Assembly: GCA_016873525.1 (NCBI GenBank)
Contig: VGXD01000061.1
Location: forward strand, 1-9,276
Origin: Nitrospira sp.
GTDB taxonomy: Bacteria > Nitrospirota > Nitrospiria > Nitrospirales > Nitrospiraceae
DNA length: 9,276 nt
Direction: 5' to 3'
Shown here: in pieces, positions 1-5,944 of the stretch
How positions within the stretch are numbered: position 1 is the first letter of the stretch
Layout: every line of letters starts with the position of its first letter
The notes under the pieces: generated by a model
The model's input: the letters and a program-made list of their open reading frames with translations, nothing else
The model's database searches: none
Told to the model about the DNA's origin: nothing
Translations under genes and position numbers: made by a program

Positions 1-1
1 C

Positions 2-574
2 GACCTGATCGAGGTGAATCTCTCCTGCCCCAACATTCCCGGCAAGCCGCAGATCGGGTACGACGCGGAGGCGTCGGAGCGGCTCTTGACGCGCGTAAGG
101 AAAGTCGTGTCCGTGCCCATGGGCGTCAAGCTGCCGCCCTATTTCGATCCGGCCCACCATGAACACATGGCGCGGATGCTGGGGCGGGTGGAGGTGGACT
201 TTCTTTCCCTCATCAATTCGGTGGGGAATGGCTTGGTGGTAGACCCGGAAACGGAACGGGCGGTCATCAAGCCCAAGGGGGGATTCGGCGGTCTCGGAGG
301 GCCGCTGATCAAGCCGGTGGCCCTGGCCAATGTCCGCGCCTTCTGGAAGCTGTTCGAAGGGCGGTTGCCGATCATCGGCACCGGCGGCGTTGTCAGCGGC
401 ACCGACGTGTTCGAACACCTGCTGTGCGGCGCCTCGGCCGTGCAGATCGGCACGGTCTTGGTCGAGGAGGGCCTAGGCGTGTTCGAACGGCTCGAGAAAG
501 AGCTGGGCGCGCGGCTCGAACAGAAGGGGTATACGTCCCCGGAATCCTGCCGGGGAAAACTACAGGAGCTGTAG
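2..574 (+). CDS. pyrD: Dihydroorotate dehydrogenase, class 1A-like (5'-truncated by window edge)
   Basis: The C-terminal 190 residues of a dihydroorotate dehydrogenase, which oxidises dihydroorotate to orotate in pyrimidine synthesis using FMN. The frame is open from base 2; about 120 N-terminal residues should lie outside the window, since the family is about 310 long. Visible signatures are NLSCPNIPGKPQ (the lid loop with the active-site Cys), VKLPPY (FMN-contacting Lys), INSVGNG (substrate Asn), KGGFGGLGG, and GTGGV plus CGASAVQIGT, which bind the FMN phosphate. From memory, the CPN-PGKPQ loop, the KLPPYFD segment and the RGKL C-terminus match Lactococcus PyrDA (class 1A, soluble, fumarate-using) better than class 1B or the membrane-bound class 2; electron-acceptor choice is inference. 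The stop lies 6 bp from the stop of the convergent LuxR-type gene. The GTG at base 14 is an internal valine codon, not a start. Confidence 0.93.
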   Translation, partial: DLIEVNLSCPNIPGKPQIGYDAEASERLLTRVRKVVSVPMGVKLPPYFDPAHHEHMARMLGRVEVDFLSLINSVGNGLVVDPETERAVIKPKGGFGGLGGPLIKPVALANVRAFWKLFEGRLPIIGTGGVVSGTDVFEHLLCGASAVQIGTVLVEEGLGVFERLEKELGARLEQKGYTSPESCRGKLQEL

Positions 575-580
575 CCTCGG

Positions 581-865
581 TTATCTCGACGTGAAGCTCT
601 TGGGCAGGAGGCGTAGCAAGAGGGCCTGACGAAGAAGCTGGGCCACGTTGCGCACCTGCAGACGCTTCATCAGATTGAAGCGATGCACTTCCACCGTCCG
701 GACGCTGATCTTCAGGTGGCCGGCAATTTCACGGTTCGTCAGTCCCTGCGCCACCAAGCGAAGAATGTTTTTTTGGCGCGGCGTCAAGGTGCGGGGCGCG
801 GCGGTCTTCTTGCGTCCCGCCGGTTTCGTCGATTTTGGTTTGCGTTTGGTTGCTATCCGAGCCAT
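581..865 (-). CDS. Stand-alone LuxR/GerE-type helix-turn-helix regulator
   Basis: A 94-residue protein that is almost entirely a LuxR C-terminal-type DNA-binding domain. Residues 27-84 hold the four-helix GerE fold, beginning LTPRQKNIL, with the conserved GLTNREIA turn and the recognition-helix segment SVRTVEVHR. The first 25 residues are rich in Lys, Arg, Ala and Pro (TKRKPKSTKPAGRKK), a basic tail that may add non-specific DNA affinity. There is no receiver, autoinducer-binding, PAS or other sensor domain, so any signal must come through a partner, through expression level, or not at all. The ATG is preceded by GAGGAAAGG at about 7 nt. The gene is convergent with pyrD and lies 228 bp downstream of bioB with its own likely promoter, so it is probably a separate transcription unit. 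The target genes cannot be told from the sequence. Confidence 0.85.
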   Translation of the reverse strand: MARIATKRKPKSTKPAGRKKTAAPRTLTPRQKNILRLVAQGLTNREIAGHLKISVRTVEVHRFNLMKRLQVRNVAQLLRQALLLRLLPKSFTSR

Positions 866-920
866 GGTTCTGCCTTTCCTCGTGTTTGTGTGCGTGGCGT
901 TTCAGCGACAAAACGTCCAC

Positions 921-950
921 ATGTTAACATCTCTTTCTTGATTCTGTAAA
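921..950 (-). promoter_or_regulatory. Putative sigma70 promoter of the LuxR-type gene, with palindromes
   Basis: On the minus strand TTTACA (945-950, 5/6 to the -35 consensus) is followed after 18 nt by TAACAT (921-926, 4/6 to the -10). This is the most AT-rich stretch of the bioB/LuxR gap and leaves an untranslated leader of about 50 nt. A perfect 10-bp palindrome, ATGTTAACAT (921-930), covers the -10, and CCCTGTCAGGG (966-976), two 5-bp arms around one base, lies upstream of the -35. Either could be an operator, possibly for the encoded regulator; that is inference. Confidence 0.4.
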
Positions 951-1010
951 TAAGTTCTGCATATTCCCTGTCAGGGTTTCTGAGGAGAAGCTTTCCCGTC
1001 AAGACGTAAC

Positions 1011-1044
1011 CGGATCGGCCGGCCCGGAGAGCCGGACCGATTCG
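1011..1044 (-). terminator. GC-rich stem-loop after bioB, possible transcript end
   Basis: Arms 1011-1023 and 1031-1044 pair across a 7-nt loop (1024-1030): an inner CCGGC/GCCGG stem, one bulged base, and an outer stem of eight positions with one mismatch on the minus-strand RNA. It lies 50-83 nt past the bioB stop, where a 3' end is expected. No U-tract follows, so it is not a canonical intrinsic terminator; it may stabilise the 3' end or act with Rho. Confidence 0.4.
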
Positions 1045-1093
1045 CAGGGCCGTCCAGGAATCCGGTGACGAATAGGGTCCTGGCGAGAAGGCA

Positions 1094-2110
1094 TTACCGG
1101 CCGGTCGCAACCTCGCATCCGGCAGGCTTGGCCTGGTTCTCCACCTCGATTTCAAACCCCAAATCGGCGATCATCTTCCAGGCTTCCGCTGCCGGTTGGC
1201 CCGGTGTCGTCAGGTAGCCCCCGACGAAGAGGGAGTCGGCCGGGTAGAGGGCCAGCGGCTGGAGGGTCCGGAGATTGAACTCCCGGCCGCCTGCGACGCG
1301 GAGTTCGGTGCGCGGGTGCAGAAAACGGAAGAGGCAGAGCACCTTGAGGCATCGATGGGGCGTGAGGTGCTCGGTCTGCTCCAGCGGGGTGCCGTCCACC
1401 GGGTGGAGGGTGTTCAGCGGGATGGAATCCGGCTTGACGTCTCGCAGCGCCAGGGCCAAATCGATCACGTCGTCGTCGCTTTCGCCCATGCCGATGATGC
1501 CGCCCGAGCAGATCTCCAGCCCGGCGGTCTTGGCGTGTTGAATGGTGCTCAAGCGGTCGCGGAAACTGTGCGTCGTGCAGATGGCCTGGTGGTAGGCCTC
1601 GCTGGTGTTGAGGTTGTGGTTGATCCGGTCCACGCCCGCGGCCTTGAGCGTCTTGGCCTGGGCTTCGCTCAGGAGGCCGAGCGAGCAGCAGACCTGGATG
1701 GGCGTCTCCCGCTTGATCGTCTTGACGGCGTCGGCGATCTCGGCAATGTCGCGGTCGAGGGGGCTGCGCCCGCTGATGACGACGCAATAGCGCTGGGCCT
1801 TGGCGGCGGTCGCTCGCCGGGCTCCCTCCACCATGTCCTCTTTCGGCAGCAGGCCGTAGCGGTCGATTTCGGCCGTGGAGACGGAAGATTGCGAGCAGTA
1901 GTGGCAGTCCTCCTGGCAAGCTCCGCTCTTGGCGTTCAGCAGCATTTGCAGCCGGACCTTGCGGCCGAAGTAGCGCTCGCGGACCTTGAAGGCCGCGTCC
2001 AGCAGTTCCAGCAATTGCTCGTCCGGGGTCGCCAGCACGGCACGGCACTCCGATCGGGTGAGGGGCTCGTCCCGCAGGGCCTTGTCCGCCAGTACTTGAA
2101 AATCAGTCAT
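1094..2110 (-). CDS. bioB: Biotin synthase BioB
   Basis: Biotin synthase, the radical-SAM enzyme that inserts sulfur into dethiobiotin in the last step of biotin synthesis; cytosolic. At 338 residues it has normal length. The CxxxCxxC that binds the [4Fe-4S] cluster is Cys65, Cys69 and Cys72 (GACQEDCHYC). The auxiliary [2Fe-2S] ligands are visible as Cys109 (YCVVISG), Cys141/142 (VCCSLG), Cys201 (CSGGIIGMGE) and an Arg in RVAGGRE (271-277), matching the known C-C-C-R set. The substrate-binding NHNLNTS lies at 164-170. The start is secure: an AAGGAGA Shine-Dalgarno lies 6 nt before the ATG, and the N-terminus then reads MTDFQVLADKAL. The gene is 98 bp downstream of the LapB-like gene and has no bioF, bioD or bioA beside it here. 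The same frame stays open upstream through the lapB-like gene, but that part is out-of-frame shadow. No convincing BirA operator is visible. Confidence 0.97.
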   Translation of the reverse strand: MTDFQVLADKALRDEPLTRSECRAVLATPDEQLLELLDAAFKVRERYFGRKVRLQMLLNAKSGACQEDCHYCSQSSVSTAEIDRYGLLPKEDMVEGARRATAAKAQRYCVVISGRSPLDRDIAEIADAVKTIKRETPIQVCCSLGLLSEAQAKTLKAAGVDRINHNLNTSEAYHQAICTTHSFRDRLSTIQHAKTAGLEICSGGIIGMGESDDDVIDLALALRDVKPDSIPLNTLHPVDGTPLEQTEHLTPHRCLKVLCLFRFLHPRTELRVAGGREFNLRTLQPLALYPADSLFVGGYLTTPGQPAAEAWKMIADLGFEIEVENQAKPAGCEVATGR

Positions 2111-2147
2111 GATCGTTCTCCTTACAACCCAACAATTCCGGCGCGGC

Positions 2148-2189
2148 GCAGGGGCTAGAGGCGCCGGGCCCGGCGACGTGTGCCCTTGC
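2148..2189 (-). other. Nested palindromic structure between the lapB-like gene and bioB
   Basis: Outer arms 2148-2155 (GCAGGGGC) and 2182-2189 (GCCCTTGC) pair over 8 bp with one non-Watson-Crick position. They enclose a perfect 14-bp palindrome at 2162-2175 (CGCCGGGCCCGGCG). It lies 20 nt past the lapB-like stop and about 38 nt before bioB. There is no U-tract. It could be a weak terminator, an attenuator or an RNA processing site that separates bioB expression from the upstream operon; its role is not shown. Confidence 0.4.
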
Positions 2190-2208
2190 CGCGAGCCGCT
2201 CGCCTTCG

Positions 2209-3609
2209 TTACACGGTTTCGAACGGCGCGGCGACGTTTTGATAGGGAATGGGGGGCGTCTCCAGCATGGCCGTCACGGTTTCCGGTTTGGCGCTGGAGG
2301 TGTCCACCCAGGGGAGCGCCACGTAGGTGTTCCACTGCCCGCAGCGGCGGCACCGTCCCGCCCATTCGGTCGAGTCCTGTTGGCATTGGGTGCAGCGGTA
2401 GGGGACGACCACGCGTTTCTTGAATCCCAAAGCCTTCTTGAGTTCCTCCACCGCATAGTCCATCTGCTGTTTGCGGAGGTAGAGATTGGCCATGATCTTG
2501 TGATAGTCGGACAGTTGATCCTGGGGGCCTTCCAGCGTCGACAGCAGGTCGAAGGCTTCGTCGATCATTTCGAGCCGATAGTAGAGTTTTCCCAGGTAGA
2601 ATTTGAGGACCGGATTCTGGGGGTCCCGCTGGGTCGCGTCCTGGTAAATCCGGATGATCTCGCCGGGCTCGCCCATTTCCAAGTACAACTCTTCCAGCCG
2701 GTGGAGGAGGATGACATTGCCGGTTTTGAGGTAGATCTTCTCGATAATCTCCGCCGCATTTTTGAGCTTTCCTTCGCGTATGAGAATCTCGCCCAAGCCG
2801 ATGTAGGCCGGCAAAAACCGCTTGTCGCGCTTGATGGCTCCGCGGAAGAAGTGGCGGGCCTTCCCGGTCTGCCCCCGTTCGATGAGCTGTCGGCCCACTT
2901 CGTAGGTGATGCCGACCAGCAGATTGGCTTCGGTGCGCTGAGCGTGCTCCGACAGCGTGGCTTTCATCAGGCGGTGCTGGATGTCCAGCGCGTCGCTCCA
3001 CTTTTCCAGGCGAATGTAGAGATCGCGTTCGAGCATCAAGGCCGTCAGGTGCCCCGGGTCCAGCCGGAGAATGTCCTGTAGTGTCTGCAAAGCTTCCTCG
3101 AACCGCTTGGAGCCTTCCAGGTCCTTCGCGAGCGCCAGGAGCACCTCGACGTTGCGCTCTTCGAGGCTGCGGGCTTTTCGGTGCAGCCGGATGGCTTCCG
3201 GGTAGTTCCGTTCGGCGCGGTGGATATTGCCCAGCCAGAGCAGCGCATCGAGATGGTTGGGGTTGAGCGTCAAGGTTTTCTGAAAGAGCCCGATGGCTTC
3301 GGAAGTCCGCTTCGACAGGAACGCGTGGGTGCCCTCTCGATACAGGGCCTCGATCTTGGCTTCCCGCCGGCGCAGCCTGGCGTTGTGCCAGTTCAAGATC
3401 ATGTATTTGGTTTCTCGCGCGCCGACCAGCAAGGCGACGACGAAGGCGCCGGCGCCCATGGAAAGGAGCACGAGGGAGATGGGACTCAAATCGAAGGACT
3501 CCACCGGGTTGATCCGGATGGTGATCAACCCGGGGTTCAGCTCCTGGAAGTAGCCGAAGATGAAGCTGGCGACGATGATCAGAAAGACTGTCAGCAGTAG
3601 CCGGAACAT
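2209..3609 (-). CDS. Membrane-anchored TPR protein: LapA-like N-terminus fused to LapB-like TPR and zinc ribbon
   Basis: A 466-residue inner-membrane protein. Residues 4-22 and 43-64 are hydrophobic membrane segments separated by a short loop (ELNPGLITIRINP), the layout of the LapA/DUF1049 family. A basic stretch follows (LRRREAKIEAL, 79-89), as in LapA tails. Residues about 90-395 form tandem TPR helices, with typical pairs such as EAIGLFQKTLTLNP and EALQTLQDILRLDP. The C-terminus carries a rubredoxin-like zinc ribbon, Cys406-x2-Cys409-x10-Cys420-x2-Cys423, with the same spacing as E. coli LapB (YciM). E. coli LapB controls LPS synthesis by presenting LpxC to FtsH, with LapA as a small separate partner; here both parts lie in one chain. 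The role in LPS control is inferred from the family. The last about 35 residues are Pro/Ala/Thr-rich and probably disordered. The ATG lies 3 nt after the rsfS stop with an AGGGA Shine-Dalgarno, so translation is probably coupled. Confidence 0.88.
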   Translation of the reverse strand: MFRLLLTVFLIIVASFIFGYFQELNPGLITIRINPVESFDLSPISLVLLSMGAGAFVVALLVGARETKYMILNWHNARLRRREAKIEALYREGTHAFLSKRTSEAIGLFQKTLTLNPNHLDALLWLGNIHRAERNYPEAIRLHRKARSLEERNVEVLLALAKDLEGSKRFEEALQTLQDILRLDPGHLTALMLERDLYIRLEKWSDALDIQHRLMKATLSEHAQRTEANLLVGITYEVGRQLIERGQTGKARHFFRGAIKRDKRFLPAYIGLGEILIREGKLKNAAEIIEKIYLKTGNVILLHRLEELYLEMGEPGEIIRIYQDATQRDPQNPVLKFYLGKLYYRLEMIDEAFDLLSTLEGPQDQLSDYHKIMANLYLRKQQMDYAVEELKKALGFKKRVVVPYRCTQCQQDSTEWAGRCRRCGQWNTYVALPWVDTSSAKPETVTAMLETPPIPYQNVAAPFETV

Positions 3610-3612
3610 CTG

Positions 3613-4032
3613 CTATCCCTGTTTTCTCACCCGTCCCTTGCGGGGCGTTGCGATGGGCAAGGGCACGGCGGCGGGCGATGGCTCGGCCGGGATCCGCACC
3701 CGCTTTGCGTCCCCCCACAGTTTTTCAAGGCCGTAGTGCTGGCGAATGTCGGCGCGGAACACGTGCGCCACGACATCTCCGAAATCCATCAAAATCCACT
3801 GCGAGCCGGCCGTGCCTTCGACGCTGAGTGGCGGGCGACGTTGAGCGGAGAGCACGGCATCGATGTGGTCGGCGATGGCGCGCACCTGGCGCTCAGATTC
3901 TCCGGAGCAGATGACAAGATAATCGGCGACGGAAGTCAGCTTGGCGACATGGAGAACCACGACGTCACCGGCCTTCTTTTCGAAGGACGCTTGAGCGATG
4001 GCAAGGGCTTTAGCCTTCGACTCCGGTACGAT
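3613..4032 (-). CDS. rsfS: Ribosomal silencing factor RsfS, probable non-canonical ATC start
   Basis: RsfS (RsfA/Iojap family) binds ribosomal protein L14 on the 50S subunit and blocks subunit joining under starvation. The core is clear: VLHVAKLTSVADYLVICSG, the SERQVRAIADHI helix, WILMDFGDVVAHVF, and HYGLEKLW. A basic Pro/Ala-rich tail follows (to RKGRVRKQG). The first canonical start codon in frame is the GTG at 3958-3960, but the conserved first helix is encoded just upstream (SKAKALAIAQASFEKKAGDV), and the frame stays open back to a TAA at 4063-4065 without any ATG, GTG or TTG. The only good Shine-Dalgarno, AGGAGG at 4039-4044, is six bases before an ATC at 4030-4032. I place the start there, giving 139 residues and a 23-nt overlap with nadD. 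An unusual start or a base error are both possible; the family call is secure, the exact start is not. Confidence 0.85.
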   Translation of the reverse strand: MVPESKAKALAIAQASFEKKAGDVVVLHVAKLTSVADYLVICSGESERQVRAIADHIDAVLSAQRRPPLSVEGTAGSQWILMDFGDVVAHVFRADIRQHYGLEKLWGDAKRVRIPAEPSPAAVPLPIATPRKGRVRKQG

Positions 4033-4702
4033 CGGGATCCTCCTGATAAAGATGAGAATGAATTATATAGGATTCCACTGAGGCAGGCAACAGGTTTGAC
4101 GGGCTGCGTCCCGTTCTGATTCGGCGTCGGATCTCGGAGGCCGATGCGTCGCAGGGTGGCAGGGCCAGCAAGGTGAGGCCGGCGTTCCCAGAGGGTCCGG
4201 CATCGACTCGGTCCCGGCGGTAAGCATCCAGCTCAGCCAAGGCCGCAGAGTCGACGGGAGGGAGGAGGGCGAGGCCGGCCAGCGAGCGAAAGGCGCAGGG
4301 GGGGCGCGAGACCACCACAAAATGGCAGAGTCGCAGCAGTTCGCCAGGCTCCTTCCAGGTCGGAAACTCAAAAAACGCGTCGAGGCCGATGATGAAGAAG
4401 AAGGCTGCCTCGGGGCCCTGGTCCGCTCGAAGCGCGCGGACCGTTTCGATGGAGTAGGACGTGCTTGTGCGGCGGACTTCGATCTCCGACACCGAGAAGG
4501 CCGGTTCACCGGCGATGGCGCGGCGCACCATTTCAACGCGGTGTCGAGCGGGGGCGAGGGAACCGGAGGGTTTGTGGGGGGGATCGCCGGATGGAATGAA
4601 GAGGACGCGGTCCAGGTGGAGCCGGTCGCGGCACTGGGCGGCGACCGCCAGGTGGCAGACGTGAATGGGGTTGAACGTGCCGCCGAACAGGCCGACCTTC
4701 AT
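4010..4702 (-). CDS. nadD: Nicotinate-nucleotide adenylyltransferase NadD
   Basis: NadD joins nicotinate mononucleotide and ATP to form deamido-NAD in NAD synthesis; cytosolic. The 230-residue product has the nucleotidyltransferase signature GGTFNPIHVCHL (7-18, including the HxGH-like His residues), the PSGDPPHK substrate loop (37-44), the family motif GLDAFFEFPTW (106-116) and the C-terminal ATP-binding SASEIRRRI (187-195). The start is the ATG at 4700-4702, because the fold begins directly with MKVGLFGG; a longer in-frame start at 4765 would add 21 unconserved residues from the spacer. GGAAG about 5 nt upstream can serve as Shine-Dalgarno. After the usual SYI..LY end there is a ten-residue tail (QEDPDRTGVEG region), whose codons overlap the rsfS ribosome-binding site and start. 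It lies 120 bp from proB and is probably in the same operon. Confidence 0.95.
   Translation of the reverse strand: MKVGLFGGTFNPIHVCHLAVAAQCRDRLHLDRVLFIPSGDPPHKPSGSLAPARHRVEMVRRAIAGEPAFSVSEIEVRRTSTSYSIETVRALRADQGPEAAFFFIIGLDAFFEFPTWKEPGELLRLCHFVVVSRPPCAFRSLAGLALLPPVDSAALAELDAYRRDRVDAGPSGNAGLTLLALPPCDASASEIRRRIRTGRSPSNLLPASVESYIIHSHLYQEDPDRTGVEG
4039..4044 (-). promoter_or_regulatory. Ribosome binding site deciding the rsfS start
   Basis: A perfect AGGAGG on the minus strand, inside the last codons of nadD and six bases ahead of the ATC codon at 4030-4032. It is the only strong Shine-Dalgarno near the rsfS N-terminus, and no canonical start codon lies at a workable distance in the rsfS frame. 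It argues against initiation at the GTG at 3960, which lies about 78 nt downstream. Confidence 0.65.
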
Positions 4703-4733
4703 CGCCGCTTCCACGGCGGAGGCATGAGGTGCG

Positions 4734-4820
4734 GGGCGAGGGGCAAGGGGATAGAAGGGCGCCACGCCGGGTCGGTTCCGGATCTTTTGCCCATTGCCTC
4801 TCGCCTCCAGCCCCTCGCCC
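4734..4820. repeat. 11-bp inverted repeat in the proB-nadD spacer
   Basis: GGGCGAGGGGC at 4734-4744 and its exact complement GCCCCTCGCCC at 4810-4820 flank a 65-bp interior that continues the purine-rich GAGG/AAGGGG pattern on one side and CCTC/GCCTC on the other. It fills most of the 120-bp gap between proB and nadD. In RNA it could fold into a long hairpin. The arms resemble short GC-rich intergenic repeats; whether other copies exist in the genome cannot be seen here. Confidence 0.6.
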
Positions 4821-4822
4821 GG

Positions 4823-5944
4823 TCAGAGGATGACCAGATTGTCCCGATGGATCACTTCCTCGTATTCTTGCAGGCCGATCGCCTTCCGAATTTCGGAGGT
4901 CTTGAGCCCTTTGATACGGGTCAGCGTGTCGGAGGAGACGTTGACCAGCCCCTTGGCGAACTCTTTTCCCTGGCGGTCGCAGCAGGAGACGGCGTCGCCT
5001 GCGTCGAAGGGGCCGCTGACCGTCAGGACCCCCGAGGCGAGCAGGCTTTTGCCGCGGCGCAGGAGGGCGTCCATCGCGCCGTCGTCAACCGTCACGTGGC
5101 CCTTGGCGCGCAGGGTAAAGGCGATCCAGTGCTTCCGGCTTGTCAGGCGGCGTCCCTGCGGCAGAAAAAAGGTGCCGGCATCCGTTCCCGCAAAGACCGC
5201 CGGGAGCAAGCCGGGCTTGTCGCCGTTCAGGAGCAACGTGGCGACGCCGTACTCGGCCACCTTCTTGGCTGCGCGGATCTTGGTGGCCATGCCGCCCGTG
5301 CCCTCGAAGCTGCTGGAGGCGCCGGCGCGCCGTTCGACATCCTTGGTAACGGCGGTCACCAGGGGAATGAGCGTGGCGGCAGGGTTTTGCCGTGGGTCTT
5401 CGGTGAAGAGTCCGTCCACGTCGGACAGAATGACCAGCAAGTCGGCGTCGATCAGGTGGGCGACATCGCCCGCCAGGGAATCATTGTCCCCGAAACGAAT
5501 TTCATCGACCGCCACGGTGTCGTTTTCGTTGATGATGGGGATGACCCCGAAGCCGATCAAGGCCGTCAGCGTATGGCGGGCATTCAAGAAACGACGGCGG
5601 TCCGCGAGATCCTGATGGGTGAGGAGAATCTGCGCGACCTTCTGGCCCAGCCGTTCGAAGGATTTTTCATAGGCCCACATGAGCCGGCTTTGTCCGACCG
5701 CGGCGGCGGCCTGTTTTTCCGGCAGGTTCTTGGGATAGGTCTTGAGCCCCAGCTTCTGGATGCCCGAGACGATGGCCCCCGATGAGACCACCAGAACCTC
5801 GCGGCCGGTCTGTGTCACGGCGGCGATCTCGTCGGCCAGGCGGTCGATGCGGTCCGGCCTGAGCCCCGATCCGCGCGAGGCGACCAGGCTGCTCCCGATT
5901 TTGACGACGACGCGGCGGGCCTGTTTTAGGATCTGGTCTCGCAT
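4823..5944 (-). CDS. proB: Glutamate 5-kinase ProB (kinase plus PUA domain)
   Basis: ProB phosphorylates glutamate with ATP, the first and feedback-controlled step of proline synthesis; cytosolic. The 373-residue product has the normal two-domain layout. The amino-acid kinase domain (about 10-255) shows VKIGSS (14-19), SSGAI (54-58), the INENDTV glutamate loop (138-144), FGDND (151-155), LSDVDGL (173-179) and GTGGMATK (215-222). A C-terminal PUA domain covers about 278-355. The start is the ATG at 5942-5944, since MRDQILKQARRVVVKIGSS fits the family and the upstream 36 codons are obgE shadow. It overlaps obgE by 19 nt and has no good Shine-Dalgarno (GAAAATCCC precedes the ATG), so translational coupling to obgE is likely. 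proA, often the next gene, is not in this window, so the second step must be encoded elsewhere. Confidence 0.97.
   Translation of the reverse strand: MRDQILKQARRVVVKIGSSLVASRGSGLRPDRIDRLADEIAAVTQTGREVLVVSSGAIVSGIQKLGLKTYPKNLPEKQAAAAVGQSRLMWAYEKSFERLGQKVAQILLTHQDLADRRRFLNARHTLTALIGFGVIPIINENDTVAVDEIRFGDNDSLAGDVAHLIDADLLVILSDVDGLFTEDPRQNPAATLIPLVTAVTKDVERRAGASSSFEGTGGMATKIRAAKKVAEYGVATLLLNGDKPGLLPAVFAGTDAGTFFLPQGRRLTSRKHWIAFTLRAKGHVTVDDGAMDALLRRGKSLLASGVLTVSGPFDAGDAVSCCDRQGKEFAKGLVNVSSDTLTRIKGLKTSEIRKAIGLQEYEEVIHRDNLVIL

Noticed and set aside
2111..2135. A TTGTAA half-site upstream of bioB that recalls the BirA operator.
   Set aside because: No matching second half-site at the proper spacing, and it overlaps the Shine-Dalgarno of bioB.
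1196..2158. A 320-codon plus-strand open frame opposite bioB.
   Set aside because: It mirrors the codon pattern of bioB on the other strand and has no recognisable domain.
1094..3718. A very long minus-strand open frame that joins bioB to an upstream 500-codon extension.
   Set aside because: The upstream part lies out of frame over the lapB-like gene and is low-complexity (Pro/Arg/Gly-rich) as expected of GC-rich shadow frames; bioB has its own ATG and a strong Shine-Dalgarno at 2110.
4322..5785. A 487-codon plus-strand open frame opposite nadD and proB.
   Set aside because: It is antisense to two clear genes and matches no family; long antisense frames are common at this G+C.
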